Shown here in pieces: positions 1 through 8,492 of a stretch of DNA of 49,184 nucleotides. The notes beneath the pieces were generated by a model. The model made no database searches, had not been told where the DNA came from, and saw nothing but the letters and a program-made list of their open reading frames with translations. Made by a program: the position numbers and the translations under genes. The stretch is from Candidatus Egerieousia equi (GTDB taxonomy: Bacteria > Bacteroidota > Bacteroidia > Bacteroidales > UBA932), in NCBI GenBank assembly GCA_018065035.1, contig JAGHUC010000054.1, positions 1-49,184 on the forward strand, read 5' to 3'. Each line of letters begins with the position of its first letter. Positions within the stretch are counted from its first letter, which is position 1.

Positions 1-68
1 GGTTGACAGATTAGAGGGTATTCAACTATATCAAGTTTACACTTACCCTAAAAGAGTTTACATTCATC

Positions 69-92
69 ACTGACTATGTTGTCAGTCTTTTT
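69..92 (+). terminator. Rho-independent terminator-like hairpin
   Basis: A 6-bp stem (ACTGAC at 69-74 pairing with GTCAGT at 81-86) with a 6-nt loop is followed by CTTTTT on the plus strand. It would stop a plus-strand transcript entering from the left edge, converging on the end of the defence operon. The rest of 1-137 shows no gene. Confidence 0.5.
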
Positions 93-137
93 GATGAAAG
101 CACAACTGTCATGGAGCAGTGTTATCCATAACCTACA

Positions 138-683
138 TCACTTTGGTTGTGTATATTTTGATATAAAACTTAGAAAGCTCTGCTGTCCATCAAAATAATC
201 CGGAATCATTTCCATCTTCTCTTTCATAAGGTAAAAGCCACCGTTGGCATATTCAGAAAGAGTTTTCATGAGCATACTTACTGCATCTCCTACAAGAAGA
301 TCTCCTCTATCAAGCGCAAGTAGATCAATGTCTGTCTTTGCAATCAAAGCAGAGAATACGTATTTCTGAATCTGAGAATAATTGCGCCTATTCGGAAAAA
401 GTTGCAGGTTAACATTGCCCCAGCGCTTCATCTCCATACTGAAATTTCGCTTATAACCTACGAGTGGGCGTCTTTTCCCGGCATAAAGTCCCAGGAAAAA
501 AGCATAGATGTATATCTCGTATGCGGCATTGAAGGTTTTGCCTTTGATATCCACCTTATCGTTGGTACCACCATGCCAATAGCAATAGCGTTTGATGATA
601 GGCTCCAGGAATTGTTCTTCCTCGAACTGTGAATTCTGGTTTTCCAACCAGGCTTCATATAAGTTTCCTATTGATGATAGCAT
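138..683 (-). CDS. Hypothetical protein, last gene of the BREX-4 operon
   Basis: I do not recognise this 181-aa protein. It is predicted to be soluble, with no signal peptide or membrane segment, an acidic start (residues 15-25) and several aromatic residues in its middle (around YIYAFFLGLYAGKRRP). There is no obvious nuclease, ATPase or methyltransferase motif. Its start lies 5 nt after the stop of the Rad50-like ATPase gene, so it is almost certainly translated from the same mRNA and is the promoter-distal gene of the operon. The position suggests a partner of the Rad50-like ATPase or the 95-aa protein. That is inference only. Confidence 0.75.
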   Translation of the reverse strand: MLSSIGNLYEAWLENQNSQFEEEQFLEPIIKRYCYWHGGTNDKVDIKGKTFNAAYEIYIYAFFLGLYAGKRRPLVGYKRNFSMEMKRWGNVNLQLFPNRRNYSQIQKYVFSALIAKTDIDLLALDRGDLLVGDAVSMLMKTLSEYANGGFYLMKEKMEMIPDYFDGQQSFLSFISKYTQPK

Positions 684-688
684 AGTGT

Positions 689-2908
689 CTAGAATAAAGG
701 TGTGATTGTTGTTTCTATAGTAGACTGATCCTTCTTGTCGAATCCCTCAAGCTTCTGGATACGGTAGATAGGAATATTCTTGATATCCAGCAATCTCTGG
801 ATACCTTTCATGTCGACCTCAAACTGGTCATCATCATTCTTGTAGAGATAGCTCTTTGTAACGATGATACACTGCTTGTTGAGCTTTTCATTCATCACTT
901 GATAAAAGGTCTTATCTTTACCCTCATCAAATGAAGATGTAGGAGCGTCCAGAATCATTGGATACTCGTTGTTGAGGTTGTCCTTAGTCAGCTCAGAGAT
1001 AGCGAACAGAACACTCAAGTGCATCGTGGTGAACAGTGAAGTATTTGGATTATCAATATTCTTTCCGTTCCTGTCGGCCAGATACACTATAATAGATTCA
1101 TCTCTGAAATCCCTTCGAATGCGAATCTCTCCGGTGAAGTCATCAACATTAAGCATTTCAAGGAACTTGTTTGCAGTTGATGCGAGTTTATCCATAAACT
1201 CCTCAAGTGTACGTGACTCAGCATGCTCCAGAGCTTCACCAAATACCTTATAGAAGGTGTTGATTTTAAGGAACTCCTTGGCTGTATCATCAACAACACT
1301 CTTCTTGTATTTGTCAATATTGTCGGCAATCTTTTTTCTGATCTCAGGGAGAGTAACCGATGTAAGACGGTCAATCTCTATGCTGGCATCCTCTTTTGTT
1401 TTGTACCAATGCTTAATATTCACCCAACCACCGGCAAGAGCACCAATATCATGCCCGGAAGCTGACTGAGCGAGAATACGCGCCATTTCGGTCTGTTTGT
1501 CCTCAATTAAATTGGCTTTGTCATTGATCTCCTCGTAAAGAGCATCATTTCTGCGCTTCTCTTTTTCGATGTCAAGGGAAATATCACAGAGGTTGATTCC
1601 GTATTGATACAGCTGAATGCTCATTTGATGGAGATATTCCACATTTCGGTAATGGAAGATCTCTTCTTCCTTTACCTCCTCAGTATTTGCCTTGAGGTTC
1701 TTCTTGTGAATGTGATCCAATGCTTCCTGCAGGTGCTGTGCAATATGATTGTATGCGTCAGAACCTTTAGTTGCTTTGGTTCCACATACCAAACAGCGCT
1801 CCTTGTCGAGCATGCTCTGCATTGTCTTTACATCAGGAATATACCAAGGCAGTTCAGAAAGTTCGGCTTTCAAATCCTCAATTGTTTTGGTCTCAGCCTC
1901 TCTCTTTGCATTTTCGCGAATAACTCGTTCCCTTTCAAGACGAATAAGCGTTTGCTTGTTTTCCGAGAACTTGGACATCTTGGTGGCATATTCTTCCAAT
2001 ACTGGCTCAAAACCATTTAGAATCCACAATTTATCCAGCAGGTTTGTAGAGTAGTTCTCATCCAGTTGGCTTCTTTTCAAAGCAACTACATCATTGAGTT
2101 CCTTGATGGCATCCTGCATACTATGGACAAGTTCAATTGTCTCTAGGTCAGCTTCAATTGCATCAATTTTTGATTGATTGTCGGAATAAGTCCTTCTCAA
2201 ATCATCCAGGCGTGCTTGCTCCTGGGCAAGACGGCTTTCAAGCTCTCCACGAATTCTCAATAGCGTCGCAGCTGCTTCGCCGCTGGCTTTATCCTTCTTT
2301 TGCGCAACACTAACTGCTCTCTCTGAACATTCATCACCAAATTGTGCATAAGCTTTATATGGGCCGAGGTCTTTAATATCTGAGAACAGGTCGATGAGAT
2401 TCTTGAGTGTTGTTTTATCCTCAAATATATTCAAAGCCTTCTCGCCCTTAAAAAGAGAGTACTTTTTGATGATTGGAGGGAAAAGAGCCTCACCGATAAG
2501 AAGACTCTTAAGCATGACAGGCTTTCTGATGCCACCGCCAGCGGTAATGTAACCGCCATGGTTGTGGTCAGAAATTGACATGGATTCATCCGGATTTTTC
2601 GTAACCGTGAATTTCCTCTCAATCAATCGTGATTTATTGTCGTTGTCCAGGACCATCAGTGCCACCATAACGGGGGCGCTCTGTCCCGGCTTCAGTTCTG
2701 CGAACATCTTCTTTGATACGCATGAACTCAGCGGCATGGATTTTCTCTCTACGTCCTCTATTGTCAGAACAAAGTCGAGAGCATCATAGAATGTAGTTTT
2801 ACCGTCACCATTGGCACCTAGTATCAAGTTGAGCCCTTTCCCAAACTCAAACACTTTCTGGCCATAATAGCTTCGGAAGTTTTGTAATACGAGCTTCTTA
2901 ATAATCAT
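689..2908 (-). CDS. Rad50/SMC-like ATPase with zinc hook, DndD-like
   Basis: This 739-aa protein has the layout of Rad50, SbcC and DndD. A Walker A motif, GANGDGKTT, lies at residues 31-39. It is followed by long charged coiled-coil stretches, a CLVC zinc-hook motif near residue 372 between the two coils, and a C-terminal half-ATPase with Walker B LDAPTSSFDEG near 654 and an IIVTKS segment. DndD is the SMC-like ATPase of DNA phosphorothioation systems; Rad50-like proteins otherwise handle DNA ends. Finding one beside a BrxP sulfurtransferase-like protein favours a DndD-type role, but a nuclease-partner role is possible. The gene begins 5 nt after the 95-aa gene. The ATPase family is certain, the DndD assignment less so. 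Confidence 0.85.
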   Translation of the reverse strand: MIIKKLVLQNFRSYYGQKVFEFGKGLNLILGANGDGKTTFYDALDFVLTIEDVERKSMPLSSCVSKKMFAELKPGQSAPVMVALMVLDNDNKSRLIERKFTVTKNPDESMSISDHNHGGYITAGGGIRKPVMLKSLLIGEALFPPIIKKYSLFKGEKALNIFEDKTTLKNLIDLFSDIKDLGPYKAYAQFGDECSERAVSVAQKKDKASGEAAATLLRIRGELESRLAQEQARLDDLRRTYSDNQSKIDAIEADLETIELVHSMQDAIKELNDVVALKRSQLDENYSTNLLDKLWILNGFEPVLEEYATKMSKFSENKQTLIRLERERVIRENAKREAETKTIEDLKAELSELPWYIPDVKTMQSMLDKERCLVCGTKATKGSDAYNHIAQHLQEALDHIHKKNLKANTEEVKEEEIFHYRNVEYLHQMSIQLYQYGINLCDISLDIEKEKRRNDALYEEINDKANLIEDKQTEMARILAQSASGHDIGALAGGWVNIKHWYKTKEDASIEIDRLTSVTLPEIRKKIADNIDKYKKSVVDDTAKEFLKINTFYKVFGEALEHAESRTLEEFMDKLASTANKFLEMLNVDDFTGEIRIRRDFRDESIIVYLADRNGKNIDNPNTSLFTTMHLSVLFAISELTKDNLNNEYPMILDAPTSSFDEGKDKTFYQVMNEKLNKQCIIVTKSYLYKNDDDQFEVDMKGIQRLLDIKNIPIYRIQKLEGFDKKDQSTIETTITPLF

Positions 2909-2913
2909 GGCTT

Positions 2914-3201
2914 CTAACGTGTTTTTTCCAGAATACTTAATATTTTCTTGTAAAGGGTACGCATGTCGTTATCTTGCAGAACAACAGTACCTTCCTTGCC
3001 GCGGATTCTTAAATCCGCAACCTGACTATCATAGGTGAAGTTGATTTCCTTGAGTGCTGTTGCAACGGCCACAATATATCCATTGCTGGATTTGAGGCCC
3101 ACTGCGATATTGTCGTACTTCTCCGGGTTTGTAACCCCGTACTCACGGCAAAACGCAGGATCGGAAACCACCTTGGCAAACAAATTGTCAATCTTGCTCA
3201 T
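2914..3201 (-). CDS. Hypothetical small protein in the BREX-4 operon
   Basis: I do not recognise this 95-aa protein. It has no signal peptide or membrane segment and mixes helix-forming ends with a beta-rich middle (NGYIVAVATALKEINFTYDS). The start codon overlaps the end of the upstream helicase gene by 14 nt, and the stop lies 5 nt before the Rad50-like gene, so translation of the three is probably coupled. In size it recalls DndE (about 110 aa), the small nick-binding component of Dnd systems, but I see no convincing sequence similarity. A small adaptor between helicase and ATPase is the simplest guess. Confidence 0.75.
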   Translation of the reverse strand: MSKIDNLFAKVVSDPAFCREYGVTNPEKYDNIAVGLKSSNGYIVAVATALKEINFTYDSQVADLRIRGKEGTVVLQDNDMRTLYKKILSILEKTR

Positions 3202-4627
3202 CGTCCATAAAGTTTAGTTCGTAGTAATCAAGTATCTCTTGTAATGTGTTTTCTGCATATTCAGGATTGTCGGCCAGCTGTGCGAAATCTCTTACCCGCC
3301 TCAATTCATTCTTGATTAGACTTCGCTCCATTCTGTAGGTTTCGAACTCGGTGTCAACGTATGGCGCTACAACCAAGTCATGTATTGATGCCTTCCTTTT
3401 CTCAGGGTGCATACGCAATATTCTGCCACGTCTTTGAATAAACTGACGAGGATTACCAGTGCTTGCACAGAAAATTGCATTCTCTGCCCTTGGCACATCA
3501 ACGCCTTCATCAAGGCATTTCATAGCCACCAAAACATGCGTGCTGCCGTTAGTAAAGTTTTCAAGGATTTCGCTTCTGTCAATTTCTTTGGATGTGAATT
3601 GCTCCACAGTCACATGTGGCTCAACCTCGCTAACAATCTTTGTGTATATATCAATCATTGGAAGTTCTTCGTCATCCAATGTGTCTCTATCTTCAAGATC
3701 TGCCGTGTACAAAACCTCATCCGTACATACTCCTTCAGGAGAGTACACCATAGTGTATTTCAAGCTGCCTTTTTCTTCGAACATGTCGTTCACAATCCTT
3801 GTGAACTCATTGATCTTGCCGTATGCTTTGTGTATGATACGTTTCCTTTTGATGAGCAGAGCTGTCAAAGCCGGGCTATCTTTGAATGTGTCTGTATATG
3901 GGTCGTAAAACTTTGCGATTCTTTTAGATAGTGCATAGTATTCGACCATCTCATCCTCATTCAAATGCACTACATGTGGGAAATACTCATAATGGCAGAG
4001 GACCCCGTTCTGAATTGCTTCACCCATTGAATACTCATAAGTATAGCCATCTTTGATATTGAAATAGCGTTTGATGGCTTCATTACCTTTCCTGTCAAAC
4101 TGTCTATGAGGCGTGGCTGACAAACCTATCCTCTTCTTGAATGACAGAGAGTTAATAGAATTTATGAGATTCTCTGTACCGATGTTGTGTGCCTCATCTG
4201 CAATCACAAGAGTATCGTTAGGCAATTCGTCAATCCAGGCAACGACTTCTTTTTTCACAAGAGACGCGTAGGTGACGATAATCACATAAGATGAACTCTG
4301 ATTGAACAGTGCGCTAGCTGTAATTCTTGTGATGTCATCCTTCCAGTGCCTTTCCTTGGAACTGATTCGGACTATATTATTGAAATTGAATCGTCTGCAC
4401 TCCTTTTGCCATTGATCCACCAAAGATATTGTTGGAACTAGGATGAGACAGCGATAACGGCCCTTTCCCATGTAGCTGTCAAGCAGACAATTCAATGCAG
4501 TAACTGTTTTGCCCGTACCTGTCGCCATTGCGAAGAATCCCTGACACCCGTGTTCTTTCCAGGTGTTCAGTGCTTCGATTTGGTATCCTCTTGCACCGTC
4601 AGCGAAAGGGAATTCAGGTACGGTCAT
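3188..4627 (-). CDS. Superfamily 2 DEAH-box helicase
   Basis: This 479-aa protein has the SF2 helicase motif set of the XPB/type III restriction group: motif I ATGTGKT at residues 35-41, motif II DEAH near 144, motif III LSATPHR near 171, and motif VI QRRGRILR near 399. It should hydrolyse ATP and translocate on or unwind DNA. No nuclease domain is visible. The length fits a bare two-lobed motor with a C-terminal helical tail. It begins 4 nt after brxL ends and overlaps the next gene by 14 nt, placing it in the same operon. A helicase is not part of the minimal four-gene BREX type 4 set as I know it, so it may form an added effector module with the Rad50-like ATPase. Confidence 0.9.
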   Translation of the reverse strand: MTVPEFPFADGARGYQIEALNTWKEHGCQGFFAMATGTGKTVTALNCLLDSYMGKGRYRCLILVPTISLVDQWQKECRRFNFNNIVRISSKERHWKDDITRITASALFNQSSSYVIIVTYASLVKKEVVAWIDELPNDTLVIADEAHNIGTENLINSINSLSFKKRIGLSATPHRQFDRKGNEAIKRYFNIKDGYTYEYSMGEAIQNGVLCHYEYFPHVVHLNEDEMVEYYALSKRIAKFYDPYTDTFKDSPALTALLIKRKRIIHKAYGKINEFTRIVNDMFEEKGSLKYTMVYSPEGVCTDEVLYTADLEDRDTLDDEELPMIDIYTKIVSEVEPHVTVEQFTSKEIDRSEILENFTNGSTHVLVAMKCLDEGVDVPRAENAIFCASTGNPRQFIQRRGRILRMHPEKRKASIHDLVVAPYVDTEFETYRMERSLIKNELRRVRDFAQLADNPEYAENTLQEILDYYELNFMDDEQD

Positions 4628-4631
4628 ACAA

Positions 4632-6059
4632 TTACATAGATATTCCTGTGAGTGTACTCTTGAACTCAGGATCGATATTGTGGCACTGCTCTTTCACAAT
4701 GCCTCGTCTGTTAAGTGCAGGGTTCAAGCAGAAGATAGCGAACTCGTTCACGTTCACATCCTCCAGCTTCCTCCAGTGAGGGAAGATCAACTTCATATAG
4801 GCAGTAGCAATCCTCTTCACTGCTTTTGCGTCACGCATATCTGTGTTAGGAGCAACCTGAACAATCTGGTCATAGAGCTGGCTATACACGTTCTGTGTCC
4901 TCAGCGCATGCAGAATTTCAGAGAAGTACTCCACGTTGATAGTCCAGCCCTTCAGAATCATGCTGGTGTTGATTCGAGGCAACTTCCAACCCTCAATGAA
5001 GCAGTGGAACCTATCAAGCAAAGCAGACTCTCGGAAGTTCTCAGGGAGATTGTCAAAGTACATAGGTGACACTGGCAGCTTATCTGCAGTAAGAGGAATG
5101 TTGCCCATCAGCATAAGTCCACACTCAGAAGAGAACTCCTGGTTGTCAATCGTTGTCTTACCACTCTCAAGATACGACTTGAGTGCCGCCTGGATCTCGG
5201 CTGGCTCCTGGAACACGATTGTCTGAATCTCGTCGAACGCTGTAAAGTCATGGTTCTTGATGATACCGTTCTGCTGCTTGTTCTTATCCCAGAACAGCTT
5301 TGCACGGGTTACCTTACCACCACTCACAAGCCATCCATATTTTGTAAGGTTGCCAAACACGTACGACTTACCTGTGCCCTTAGGCGCAAGTTCAATCACA
5401 TTCAGCCTCGGCTCAACGAAAATCAACAGACGGGTAAGGAACTCCATCTTCTGAGTTACGCTCTCAAAGCCATCAGGATCGTACTCCATCGCAGAAAGCA
5501 TAACGTCAATCCACTCATCGGTAGAGAAGTTCTTGCGAGCGTCTGCCAGGTAGTTTACATCTACAGAAGAATATGGCTTGAATGGCTTGTAGTCAATCAT
5601 CTCCACATGATTCTTTTTGCCGTCAGAATCTGGCATGAGGCAAATCTTGATGATACCCCATGTCTCGCCATCAACAAGCTCTCCTTTATGCTTCTCGCAA
5701 ACGTAATCAGGAATCTGTCCCTCATTGAGTTTGATACCCATATCCGGAATAGAGAACCTCTTCACATTCTTGATAAGGTCAATATAGATGATAAACCTGC
5801 AAAGCAGTGTCAGGTCCTGTCCGTCATAAAGTCTTTCCTTTACCTCTGAAGGATTCTGAGGAATGACCATGTCCAGGAAACTTGTAAGACCGCCCCTGTT
5901 GAGGTTGCCGTCAAGATCAATGTACCTCTTCAGAAGGAAGTCCTTCACGAAAGAGGGAAGATTGCGTCCGGAGAACAAGCTGTTTGTTGACTCTGGATCC
6001 TTGAATATTGACATGGCAGAGAAGTTCTGCCTGATTTTATCTGATAACTCTTGTCTCAT
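4632..6059 (-). CDS. brxL: BrxL-type AAA+ protein, short form
   Basis: This 475-aa AAA+ protein matches the short BrxL type. It has a conserved N-terminal helical domain (PDYVCEKHKGELVDGETWG around 137-155), Walker A APKGTGKS near residue 228, Walker B TAFDEI near 275, sensor 1 MGNIPL near 316 and an arginine-finger region ESALLDRFH near 347. Type 1 BrxL (about 680 aa) carries a C-terminal Lon-protease-like domain; here the protein ends soon after the AAA+ core, so that domain is reduced or absent. BrxL forms ring assemblies on DNA and is needed for phage exclusion in BREX. It starts 9 nt after pglZ stops. Confidence 0.88.
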   Translation of the reverse strand: MRQELSDKIRQNFSAMSIFKDPESTNSLFSGRNLPSFVKDFLLKRYIDLDGNLNRGGLTSFLDMVIPQNPSEVKERLYDGQDLTLLCRFIIYIDLIKNVKRFSIPDMGIKLNEGQIPDYVCEKHKGELVDGETWGIIKICLMPDSDGKKNHVEMIDYKPFKPYSSVDVNYLADARKNFSTDEWIDVMLSAMEYDPDGFESVTQKMEFLTRLLIFVEPRLNVIELAPKGTGKSYVFGNLTKYGWLVSGGKVTRAKLFWDKNKQQNGIIKNHDFTAFDEIQTIVFQEPAEIQAALKSYLESGKTTIDNQEFSSECGLMLMGNIPLTADKLPVSPMYFDNLPENFRESALLDRFHCFIEGWKLPRINTSMILKGWTINVEYFSEILHALRTQNVYSQLYDQIVQVAPNTDMRDAKAVKRIATAYMKLIFPHWRKLEDVNVNEFAIFCLNPALNRRGIVKEQCHNIDPEFKSTLTGISM

Positions 6060-6068
6060 CGTTCTGCA

Positions 6069-8492
6069 CTAAAAAAAGTCTGCGAACTGGTCTTCAACCA
6101 CAGTTCCTGTATTTACGTCGATTCTCGTGTCTTCTGAAGTTTCACCTACCTTCACGGTGAAAGTCTTGATATTCTGGTCAAGATTCTTGATCTCGTCGCT
6201 CTCGTAGAGACCCTCCTCATTCTTGTGCAGCGCGTATGTTGCGCCATTGTAAGAAAGTCTTGGCGTCTCATCAGCAGCAAGGCCGATAATCTTGAACTTG
6301 GCTATAGGTGAGGATGCTAGGATCTCATCAATAACAGCCTTCGCATACCAATTCTTGGCATTAGGTGAGGATGAAATGATGAAGATCGGAACAAGTACCT
6401 CCTCCGGTGTACATCCACCATGGGCGCCCTGGCCATCGTTGATTTTGCTACCAACAGTCCTATATGTCAAAGAGGCGATAGTCTTGTTGTCCTCCAATGT
6501 GTAGTAACTGTCATCAGATGTGACATTGCCGCTTTTCTTTGAGCCGTATCTGCCAAAATGATGGAAGTCATATCCGCCAAGGTTCATTCCGTCACCCCTC
6601 TGTGCAAGGTAGGTAAGACCATGGTCAGATACAATGGCAATCTTCTTGCCTGCATACTTCTGCAAGATTTTGTTGATGGTCTCAGTAACCTTCTTCACCT
6701 CATCAACAATATACTGAGGGTACACATTCGTGCTCCTATGCGCCATAGCGTCGATATCGCCCTCCTTTGGAAGATCGCAGCCCGCAGGAAGCAGCTTCAG
6801 CAGGTCCGCCTTGTTTACGGATGTGACTGTAGGAAGCAGAGACCTCGCGATCAACACCTCATTGAGGTAGATGTTGTTCATGTTCTGTTTCTTCACCAAC
6901 TCGGCCACAAGGTTGATCCAGTCTATACCCAGACCGTCAATCCAGTAGATAACGTCGATGTCCTTTCTTGAACCCAATGTTGAGCGGGTCGTCTTCAATG
7001 ACTGATACCACTTCAAGAATGACGGTGTCGACCCATTGAGCTGTGCCAGATTTTCTGCAAACTCTGGTGATATTGCATCGGCAATTTTTGAAGCCTTGTA
7101 TTTCTCAATATAGTCAACTGCCCAGTCAGCACCACTCTGTACTGCACATTCTGTTGAATGAAGGTAGTAGTATAGCTCAGGATAGAAATCCTTGATTGCG
7201 TCAATCTTGATATGGCCTTCGCCAATCCATGATATTGCAAGACGCTTCTCTTCATCAGAGATTCTGGTGAACAGTTTGATTGCCTGAATATAGCCTTCCT
7301 CCTGGGCAGCTTTCTCCAGCTTTCTCAGAACTCGGCCAATGATTTCCTCCGGAAGTTTTCTGTCGCGTTTTGCTGCCTCCGCAAGTATATATGCTCTGCA
7401 CTCGATGTTCTCCTCCGCTGACGGAATAGTGTCCGCTACTGCAGAGAAGAGCTCAATGTCATTATACTGTGTGAGGGTAGATGTAATTCCCTCCAGATAA
7501 GTGCCTTTGAACTCGATAGCCATATACCTGCACGCAAGCCAGTGGCTGTAGCAATCAGGATGTTCGAACCAGAGTCTGGTGAAAGTCTGGTATGAGTCAA
7601 TTTCCTGCACGGAGAAGTGCTTGTGCACGAATCTGCGGAAGTCGAACTTCTTTGTCAGGTCCACCTCTTTAGCAAGAGTTCCCCAATAATCGATTTCCTC
7701 CTCTTTGAAAGGTACGCCCACGAGATTAAGCTGCAATCCCTTTGTCAGGAACTCATACACGTTGTTACAGGTGATAATCTGGAAAGCGTTGTCCGGCTTC
7801 GCATAGCATGAATATGAGAAGAGTGACTTGGATTCACATAGGATGTTCTGCTTACTAATAGCATCCTGGTTCTTCCACAAATCCACCCATGACTTGACAT
7901 CTTTGATGCGATAGTAGCTGTCCTCATATCCTGTTACGCCATAGCTGGTGTTATCGGTCAGAATCAGACGCTGTACGGCCTCGCTTTCATCGCTGTGCGT
8001 GTACCAAATGAAGATCTGCTGGTCCTCCTTGAATGTGGACATCTTAGCCTCAAGACCTACGATAGGAATATAAACACGCTGGTGCATATCCCAAGCCTTA
8101 TCGGTACTCTCAATGCCTTTAATTGTCCTGATGAGGGCATCGAACTCCTTGTTCTCGATGTTGTCATAGAAACGGGCAACTTCAGAGAACGGAGTGATTA
8201 CAAGGTCTCCTCCGTCAAGGTTCTTTATATATTTATCAATCTCGCTTGCAAGCTTCTGATGCGTAATCAGGATATCCGGATAATCCGCATCAATCCATGA
8301 CTGGATGCTGGCGCTCTTGACTTTCATGTCAGTCGCCATCCTCAGCGTGAAAGCATACTGGTCGCGGAAGCTGTCAAACAGAACAAAGCGGATAGGGTAG
8401 CGATTCAAAGTGGATGAATTGCTACCGTTGGCCTCTTTGTCTGCCTTGATAGTTTCAAACAGGCTATCTATGCTGTCAAAATCTTTATACAT
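6069..8492 (-). CDS. pglZ: BREX phosphatase-fold protein PglZ
   Basis: This 807-aa protein carries the PglZ domain of the alkaline phosphatase superfamily in its C-terminal half. Metal-site segments are YWIDGLGIDW near residue 516, AIVSDHGLTYLA near 624 and GAHGGCTPEEVLVPIF near 692. The N-terminal 450 residues are helical and probably a protein-interaction scaffold. PglZ is the one gene shared by all BREX types; its enzymatic target is unsettled. The start overlaps brxC by 8 nt, implying coupled translation. The domain layout and company (BrxP, BrxC, BrxL) fit the type 4 form. Confidence 0.93.
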   Translation of the reverse strand: MYKDFDSIDSLFETIKADKEANGSNSSTLNRYPIRFVLFDSFRDQYAFTLRMATDMKVKSASIQSWIDADYPDILITHQKLASEIDKYIKNLDGGDLVITPFSEVARFYDNIENKEFDALIRTIKGIESTDKAWDMHQRVYIPIVGLEAKMSTFKEDQQIFIWYTHSDESEAVQRLILTDNTSYGVTGYEDSYYRIKDVKSWVDLWKNQDAISKQNILCESKSLFSYSCYAKPDNAFQIITCNNVYEFLTKGLQLNLVGVPFKEEEIDYWGTLAKEVDLTKKFDFRRFVHKHFSVQEIDSYQTFTRLWFEHPDCYSHWLACRYMAIEFKGTYLEGITSTLTQYNDIELFSAVADTIPSAEENIECRAYILAEAAKRDRKLPEEIIGRVLRKLEKAAQEEGYIQAIKLFTRISDEEKRLAISWIGEGHIKIDAIKDFYPELYYYLHSTECAVQSGADWAVDYIEKYKASKIADAISPEFAENLAQLNGSTPSFLKWYQSLKTTRSTLGSRKDIDVIYWIDGLGIDWINLVAELVKKQNMNNIYLNEVLIARSLLPTVTSVNKADLLKLLPAGCDLPKEGDIDAMAHRSTNVYPQYIVDEVKKVTETINKILQKYAGKKIAIVSDHGLTYLAQRGDGMNLGGYDFHHFGRYGSKKSGNVTSDDSYYTLEDNKTIASLTYRTVGSKINDGQGAHGGCTPEEVLVPIFIISSSPNAKNWYAKAVIDEILASSPIAKFKIIGLAADETPRLSYNGATYALHKNEEGLYESDEIKNLDQNIKTFTVKVGETSEDTRIDVNTGTVVEDQFADFF

